The translations under genes were made by a program, and so were the position numbers. A DNA stretch of 28,590 nt from a virus, in IMG/VR virus record IMGVR_UViG_3300030108_004449, positions 565-29,154 of that record; one strand, written 5' to 3'. Below are positions 25,260 through 28,590 of the stretch, in pieces. The notes beneath the pieces were generated by a model that saw only the letters and a list, made by a program, of their open reading frames with translations, had not been told where the DNA came from and did no database searches. How positions within the stretch are numbered: the stretch's first letter is position 1; the number at the start of each line of letters is the position of its first letter.

Positions 25260-26663
25260 TTAGTGTTTTATATGCTTAGATTGATTTCTTAATATTTGAG
25301 TAAGCTCTTCTAATTTAAAGTTGCTTAATCTTAATTTAGCTTTTCTAACTGCTGCAAACTTTTCTCTCTTATGAAAAGCAAGCCTTGAGCCTCCTATGTT
25401 AGATCGTGTAGATATAATATCGTACAGTATGTGTTTATACATAGCATCTTCTGCTAGTTTAGGAACTTTCATCTCTTCATCTGTACCTAAACCATCACTT
25501 ATGTAATCTAATATTATAGTTTCGTTATTTACACCAGAAGAAAAATGTATTCTACCTAATCTATCATCTATATAAAACGTACCGTTTATTTGAAATAATT
25601 CAGGTAATAATCCATACCTATTTTCTAAATCCGCGTGTCTATCTGGATATCTATAATCATCAGTATCATCTGATGCTGGCACTCCTTTAAACTTAGTCCA
25701 AGTAGAAGAGTTTAAACCCGCTGCGTCAGCGTGTTGCAGTGTATCACCAGCTAAAGAGTTAGTAACAGATAAATTGTCTATAGTATTAACAATTGTAGTA
25801 CCTGCAACAGATCCAGGTGCATTAGAAGTTATCAGCGCATATATAATATCGTATTGAGATACATCTATATTTTCTGCTGTTTGAGTGCTTGATATACCAT
25901 TCCACTCTAAAAATGCTATATCAAAAATATCTTCAGAAGCGTTTGCAGATATTGGTAGTGGCGTGCCGCCTTGAAAACCTGACTGAGTATCTGCTGATAT
26001 ATTTACATCACCTTGCTGCGTGCTTAATCCAAATCTTAAAATGCCGGCAACTTCATCGCTTGTAACTGCGTTACCTACACCGTCTGCTGATATATTAATA
26101 AAATCTACGTTAGACACATCTATAGCTTGCCATACAGCAAGAGCACTGTTAGTACCTCCTTTGTGTTTGAAATTTAAAACGCCTTCTATAACTTCTGCGC
26201 CTTGTGTAAATAAGTAGTTATTTAGTTTGTTAGAAAAATCTGAATTTAATAACTGCACTTCGCCGCTAGCAGGAAAATCATATTCTCCAGTATCTAATTG
26301 TTTTATTTCAAAAGGATTAGAAGTGTATCTTGTAGGATACATAACGTGTTTAATACCCGCTTTATCTACTCTTGATATTTTAGTGTAATTAACATAATCA
26401 TGAGGTAAAGGCATAACTAAACTAGGTGGCACTGTTATTTGCTGTGACTTTTGACATTTAAACGTATCAAATGAAAGTTCAGCTAAAGCCCTGTGAGCAT
26501 GAAAAGATATATCTGCTCGTTTTGCTTTAGGTATAAGCTTATCTTCTCCAACGTACATAATAGAAAATTGATTTATTATATCGTCTAAAGATACAAATTG
26601 ATAGTCACCAAAGTCATTGCCTTGATAATATTCTTTTTGTGTAGTTCCGTCTAATAAACCCAT
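25260..26663 (-). CDS. Head-tail adaptor-like protein with inserted beta-sandwich domain
   Basis: This is a 467-residue protein. The N-terminal part (1-137) has helices and LVMPLPHDYVNYTKISRVDK, a stretch I recall in marine phage head-tail proteins, followed by MYPTRYTSNP. The C-terminal part (about 310-467) has strands (FYIDDRLGRIHFSSGVNNET), then a basic helical end (DAMYKHILYDIISTR, KREKFAAVRKAKLRLSNFKL). Between them, residues 138-300 look like an added jelly-roll: LLNSDFSNKLNNYLFTQGAE, alternating strands, and an IVNTIDNLSV ending typical of carbohydrate-binding modules. The two flanking halves would make an adaptor-size protein on their own. It sits between the 239-residue gene and the giant tail gene, with three bases to each. 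The adaptor role comes from gene order and remembered similarity, not from a diagnostic motif. Confidence 0.83.
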   Translation of the reverse strand: MGLLDGTTQKEYYQGNDFGDYQFVSLDDIINQFSIMYVGEDKLIPKAKRADISFHAHRALAELSFDTFKCQKSQQITVPPSLVMPLPHDYVNYTKISRVDKAGIKHVMYPTRYTSNPFEIKQLDTGEYDFPASGEVQLLNSDFSNKLNNYLFTQGAEVIEGVLNFKHKGGTNSALAVWQAIDVSNVDFINISADGVGNAVTSDEVAGILRFGLSTQQGDVNISADTQSGFQGGTPLPISANASEDIFDIAFLEWNGISSTQTAENIDVSQYDIIYALITSNAPGSVAGTTIVNTIDNLSVTNSLAGDTLQHADAAGLNSSTWTKFKGVPASDDTDDYRYPDRHADLENRYGLLPELFQINGTFYIDDRLGRIHFSSGVNNETIILDYISDGLGTDEEMKVPKLAEDAMYKHILYDIISTRSNIGGSRLAFHKREKFAAVRKAKLRLSNFKLEELTQILRNQSKHIKH

Positions 26664-26666
26664 TTG

Positions 26667-27386
26667 TTATGATTTTTCTTGTTGTATGTATGAAACTTCT
26701 TTTTGTCCAGCTAGTTGAGCTAAAGAAGCGTCTTTAATAGATACACCTGCGTACTGCAGTATTTTAACTACTAAATTTTTTTCTTCTGACTCGTGCAGCT
26801 CAAAATCTCTATATCCTATATCAGGATCGGGATTTGATAATGCTTTACCATTGACAACATAGTAAGTCCAATTAGGTATTTGTGGTCTTCTAATGTAGTC
26901 TATACTAAGATTATCGTAAAGATCACTTGGAGAATAATATATATTGTTTCCTGCAACGTAAAACAAAGGCCTATTTACTTTAGGCGTAGTTAAAGCTGAC
27001 TGATGATATAAATCGTACTCTCTTTTTGTAACTTCTTCAGCTGTATATCTTCTACCCGTAGTAGTTTCTCTTAATATTACTGTTTCTAACTTATAATATC
27101 CTTGACTTAGTTCATAAGATCCAGGTAAACTAGAATTAGATACACTTTGATTTACAACTCTAAATATAGATATTTTTTCTTCAATAATATCTCTAAGATC
27201 TGAAGTTACAGTTTTGTTTCCAGGAATTTTAAGGTATCTATTGAGGTCATAGTAGTATGACTCAAATATTTCGTTTTGAGCCTGATTGGCGAATAAGTTA
27301 AACTCTTGCGGAGTTACATAACCTCTTTGTTCTTTATTAGCTACAGCTAATACTGTTTGATATACTCTATCTACACTTATTGCCAT
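26667..27386 (-). CDS. Head-tail connector-like structural protein
   Basis: This is a 239-residue protein. It starts MAISVDRVYQTVLAVANKEQ, followed by RGYVTPQEFNLFANQAQNEI and FESYYYDLNRYLKIPGN, a helical N-terminus I recall as strongly conserved in marine phages next to the capsid genes. The middle is strand-rich (RFVNRP-type loops; here KVNRPLFYVAGNNIYYSPSD, then LSIDYIRRPQIPNWTY), and the C-terminus is a charged helix (DFELHESEEKNLVVKILQYA). Helical N-terminus, beta middle and helical C-terminus fit adaptor proteins such as T7 gp11 or P22 gp4, so I infer a ring protein under the portal. A UUCG hairpin lies 14 bases before its ATG, and it is followed by a three-base gap to the next gene. 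No catalytic motif is visible. Confidence 0.83.
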   Translation of the reverse strand: MAISVDRVYQTVLAVANKEQRGYVTPQEFNLFANQAQNEIFESYYYDLNRYLKIPGNKTVTSDLRDIIEEKISIFRVVNQSVSNSSLPGSYELSQGYYKLETVILRETTTGRRYTAEEVTKREYDLYHQSALTTPKVNRPLFYVAGNNIYYSPSDLYDNLSIDYIRRPQIPNWTYYVVNGKALSNPDPDIGYRDFELHESEEKNLVVKILQYAGVSIKDASLAQLAGQKEVSYIQQEKS

Positions 27387-27399
27387 AATTCGTTATTTA

Positions 27400-27436
27400 T
27401 AGTTAGTGACCACCCCGAAGGGTGGCCGCCCAACTA
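27400..27436 (-). terminator. UUCG hairpin between the 276- and 239-residue genes
   Basis: On the minus strand CCACCC-TTCG-GGGTGG (27425-27410) forms a six-pair stem with a UUCG tetraloop. An outer pair of arms, TAGTT and AACTA (27436-27432 and 27404-27400), extends it across an internal loop. It starts eight bases after the TAA of the 276-residue gene and ends 14 bases before the next ATG. There is no U-run after it, so it may be a weak or partial terminator, or an mRNA stability or processing element, rather than a full stop. Confidence 0.6.
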
Positions 27437-27444
27437 AGTGATTA

Positions 27445-28275
27445 TTAATTTAATCTTTTTTCTATATTGGAGTAAATCTCCATACCTTCATCAGTCTTAA
27501 ACCATTGTGCAAGCGCTGAATAAGGGTGCTCATCAAAAGGTACTGTCATTAACTTTCTATCGTTTGATCCCCACATAAAGTGTCGTTGATCACTAGATAA
27601 TTTTATAATACCTAATTCTGTAGCTTTAATACCAAAGTTTCTAAGAACTACATTGTCATCGTTTAGTAGCTCTAAGAAAAGCTGAGGATTTCTACGTGCA
27701 AACACTAGCAAGTCACGCTTAAGCTCTTTTGAACTTAAGTCAGAAACTTTAGAACCAGACTCCGCTCGCATAATAGCTTCTGCCATATCTATATCACAAG
27801 TTCTTGCAGCAATAATAGCATCAGCTTCTATTTCTAGTCTATCAATTTGTTGACTAGCTATTTCAGAAGGTTTAAACTCAAAAAATATTTTGTCTCTATC
27901 AGGGTGATATAAAGAAAGTAGTTTTTGTAACACTACATCTTCTTTAGCTACGTATAAAGCACCACTTCTAAAAATGATATGCTCCATACGTTGATCACCT
28001 TTCATTTCGTCTACAAAGCAAGTTTGTTGGTTTTTACAATATTTAAGCTCTCGGTTTACACCTTGACTCTCGTCAAACCAATATATATTTGCTCCTCTAA
28101 CACTTCTTGATACAGGCTTTTTATTACCTTTTAAATAATAAATCCTGTCTTTAAACTCCCAACCTTTTTTCTTAGGTTTTTCTATAACTGGAACAGGTTT
28201 AGGCATTGGAGCTTCAACCACTACAGTTTCTACTTGAGGCTCTTCTACAACCTCTTCTTTTTTCTTTTTAGCCAT
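27445..28275 (-). CDS. Conserved capsid-adjacent phage protein (276 residues)
   Basis: This is a 276-residue protein. Residues 1-38 are a Lys/Glu/Pro/Val-rich, probably disordered arm (MAKKKKEEVVEEPQVETVVV). Residues 39-125 are a beta-rich domain starting WEFKDRIYYLKGNKKPVSRS and including VNRELKYCKNQQTCFVDEMK. Residues 130-276 are helical, with LQKLLSLYHPDRDKIFFEFK, then DIDMAEAIMRAESGSKVSDL, SSKELKRDLLVFARRNPQLF, and a C-terminal SALAQWFKTDEGMEIYSNIE. I recall this whole arrangement, including SKVSxLSSKELKRDLL and KLMTVPFDENPYSALAxWFK, in many marine phages just after the capsid gene. No function has been shown to my knowledge; a capsid cement, minor capsid or connector role fits the position. 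It is bracketed by two UUCG hairpins, so its transcript level may differ from its neighbours. There is no Shine-Dalgarno sequence. Confidence 0.87.
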   Translation of the reverse strand: MAKKKKEEVVEEPQVETVVVEAPMPKPVPVIEKPKKKGWEFKDRIYYLKGNKKPVSRSVRGANIYWFDESQGVNRELKYCKNQQTCFVDEMKGDQRMEHIIFRSGALYVAKEDVVLQKLLSLYHPDRDKIFFEFKPSEIASQQIDRLEIEADAIIAARTCDIDMAEAIMRAESGSKVSDLSSKELKRDLLVFARRNPQLFLELLNDDNVVLRNFGIKATELGIIKLSSDQRHFMWGSNDRKLMTVPFDEHPYSALAQWFKTDEGMEIYSNIEKRLN

Positions 28276-28301
28276 AATATAATATAATAAAAATTAATAT
28301 A

Positions 28302-28331
28302 AAACTACCCCACCCGAAGGCAGGGTAGTTT
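28302..28331 (-). terminator. Strong UUCG-tetraloop terminator after the capsid gene
   Basis: On the minus strand AAACTACCCTGCC, loop TTCG, GGTGGGGTAGTTT forms a 13-pair stem (two G-U wobbles) with the very stable UUCG loop. It lies 13 bases after the capsid stop and is followed by TTTATATTAATTTTTATT, a broken U-run. This fits a rho-independent or attenuating terminator that would make capsid mRNA more abundant than downstream mRNA. Confidence 0.8.
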
Positions 28332-28344
28332 CGTCAAATATAGT

Positions 28345-28590
28345 TTACTTCAATAACATGAAGTTGTTTGCTCCTTGAACTACTAAGCAGCGCTCAGTTA
28401 AGAAGTGTAGCTGCATTGCGTCAAGCGCAGATGTAGCAGCACCTACTGAACCAGTAACCCAAGTCTTCATACGACGGTCATCAGTTTGTGAAGCTCTGTA
28501 ACGTACGTGTAAGAACGGACGTCTTAAGTTTCTACCTAATGCTTGATCGTATACAGTTGAAGTACCAGCTGGAATAACAACACCGCGGAT
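28345..28590 (-). CDS. Major capsid protein, C-terminal end only
   Basis: This is a minus-strand frame open from the window edge to a TAA at 28347-28345, giving 81 residues of the C-terminus. It reads IRGVVIPAGTSTVYDQALGR, then NLRRPFLHVRYRASQTDDRR, MKTWVTGSVGAATSALDAMQ, and LHFLTERCLVVQGANNFMLL-K. I recall essentially this ending (TSTVYDQxLGxNxRRPFLHVRYRAS, then DRRxKTWxTGSVGGA, then ERCLxxQxANNF) in major capsid proteins of marine phages, HK97-fold by family. The start is outside the window, so length and fold of the rest cannot be judged. It is followed by a strong UUCG hairpin. As usual for capsid genes, codons are somewhat more GC-rich than in neighbouring genes. Confidence 0.85.
   Translation of the reverse strand: MRGVVIPAGTSTVYDQALGRNLRRPFLHVRYRASQTDDRRMKTWVTGSVGAATSALDAMQLHFLTERCLVVQGANNFMLLK

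Noticed and set aside
28335-28342. TATATTTG on the minus strand, matching the flavobacterial TAnnTTTG promoter element
   Set aside because: There is no TTG element at the usual 17-23 base spacing, and a promoter here would read straight into the UUCG terminator.
1-28590. tRNA genes, CRISPR arrays, insertion sequences, integrase or attachment sites
   Set aside because: No cloverleaf-like segments, regularly spaced repeats, transposase or integrase motifs were seen, and coding density leaves little room for them.

Overview
The window is a segment of an AT-rich, double-stranded DNA phage genome, most likely from a marine phage that infects a Bacteroidetes (flavobacterial) host. Every gene I can support lies on the minus strand, so transcription runs from position 28590 towards 1. 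The host guess has two supports. One phage protein has a secretion signal ending in LQAQ, typical of Bacteroidetes. Almost every start codon also follows an A/T-rich leader with no Shine-Dalgarno sequence, as in Bacteroidetes translation. The gene order (capsid, head-tail adaptors, tail, then three internal-virion-type proteins of rising size) resembles that of podoviruses, but the virion type is an inference.

Layout in transcription order. (1) 28590-28345: C-terminal end of the major capsid protein, followed by a strong UUCG-tetraloop hairpin. (2) 28275-25260: three head or head-tail genes (276, 239 and 467 residues), with a second UUCG hairpin between the first two; the 467-residue protein carries an apparent inserted beta-sandwich domain. 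(3) 25256-15390: a tail region dominated by a 2766-residue structural protein, followed by a 411-residue Ser/Thr-rich beta protein and a 109-residue beta protein. (4) 15341-14925: a small GNAT-like protein. (5) 14923-3393: proteins of 215, 654 and 2967 residues that look like an ejected internal-virion set. The 654-residue one has a peptidoglycan-binding-like repeat and an EF-hand; the 2967-residue one has an HExxH motif, a HAD phosphatase-like domain and a conserved membrane-active-looking C-terminus. (6) 3393-2535: an outer-membrane beta-barrel gene that appears broken, its C-terminal strands lying in another frame just after an early stop. (7) 2531-1: six tightly packed small genes. Four encode very lysine-rich proteins, one a PAP2-type phosphatase, and the last a membrane-anchored small protein cut by the window edge.

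The genes are nearly contiguous, often joined by TAATG or ATGA overlaps, which suggests a late structural operon with translational coupling. There is no stretch over 300 bases without a gene, and I saw no tRNA, CRISPR array, insertion sequence or integrase. Functional names rest on motifs and on remembered resemblance to marine phage protein families; no database search was run.
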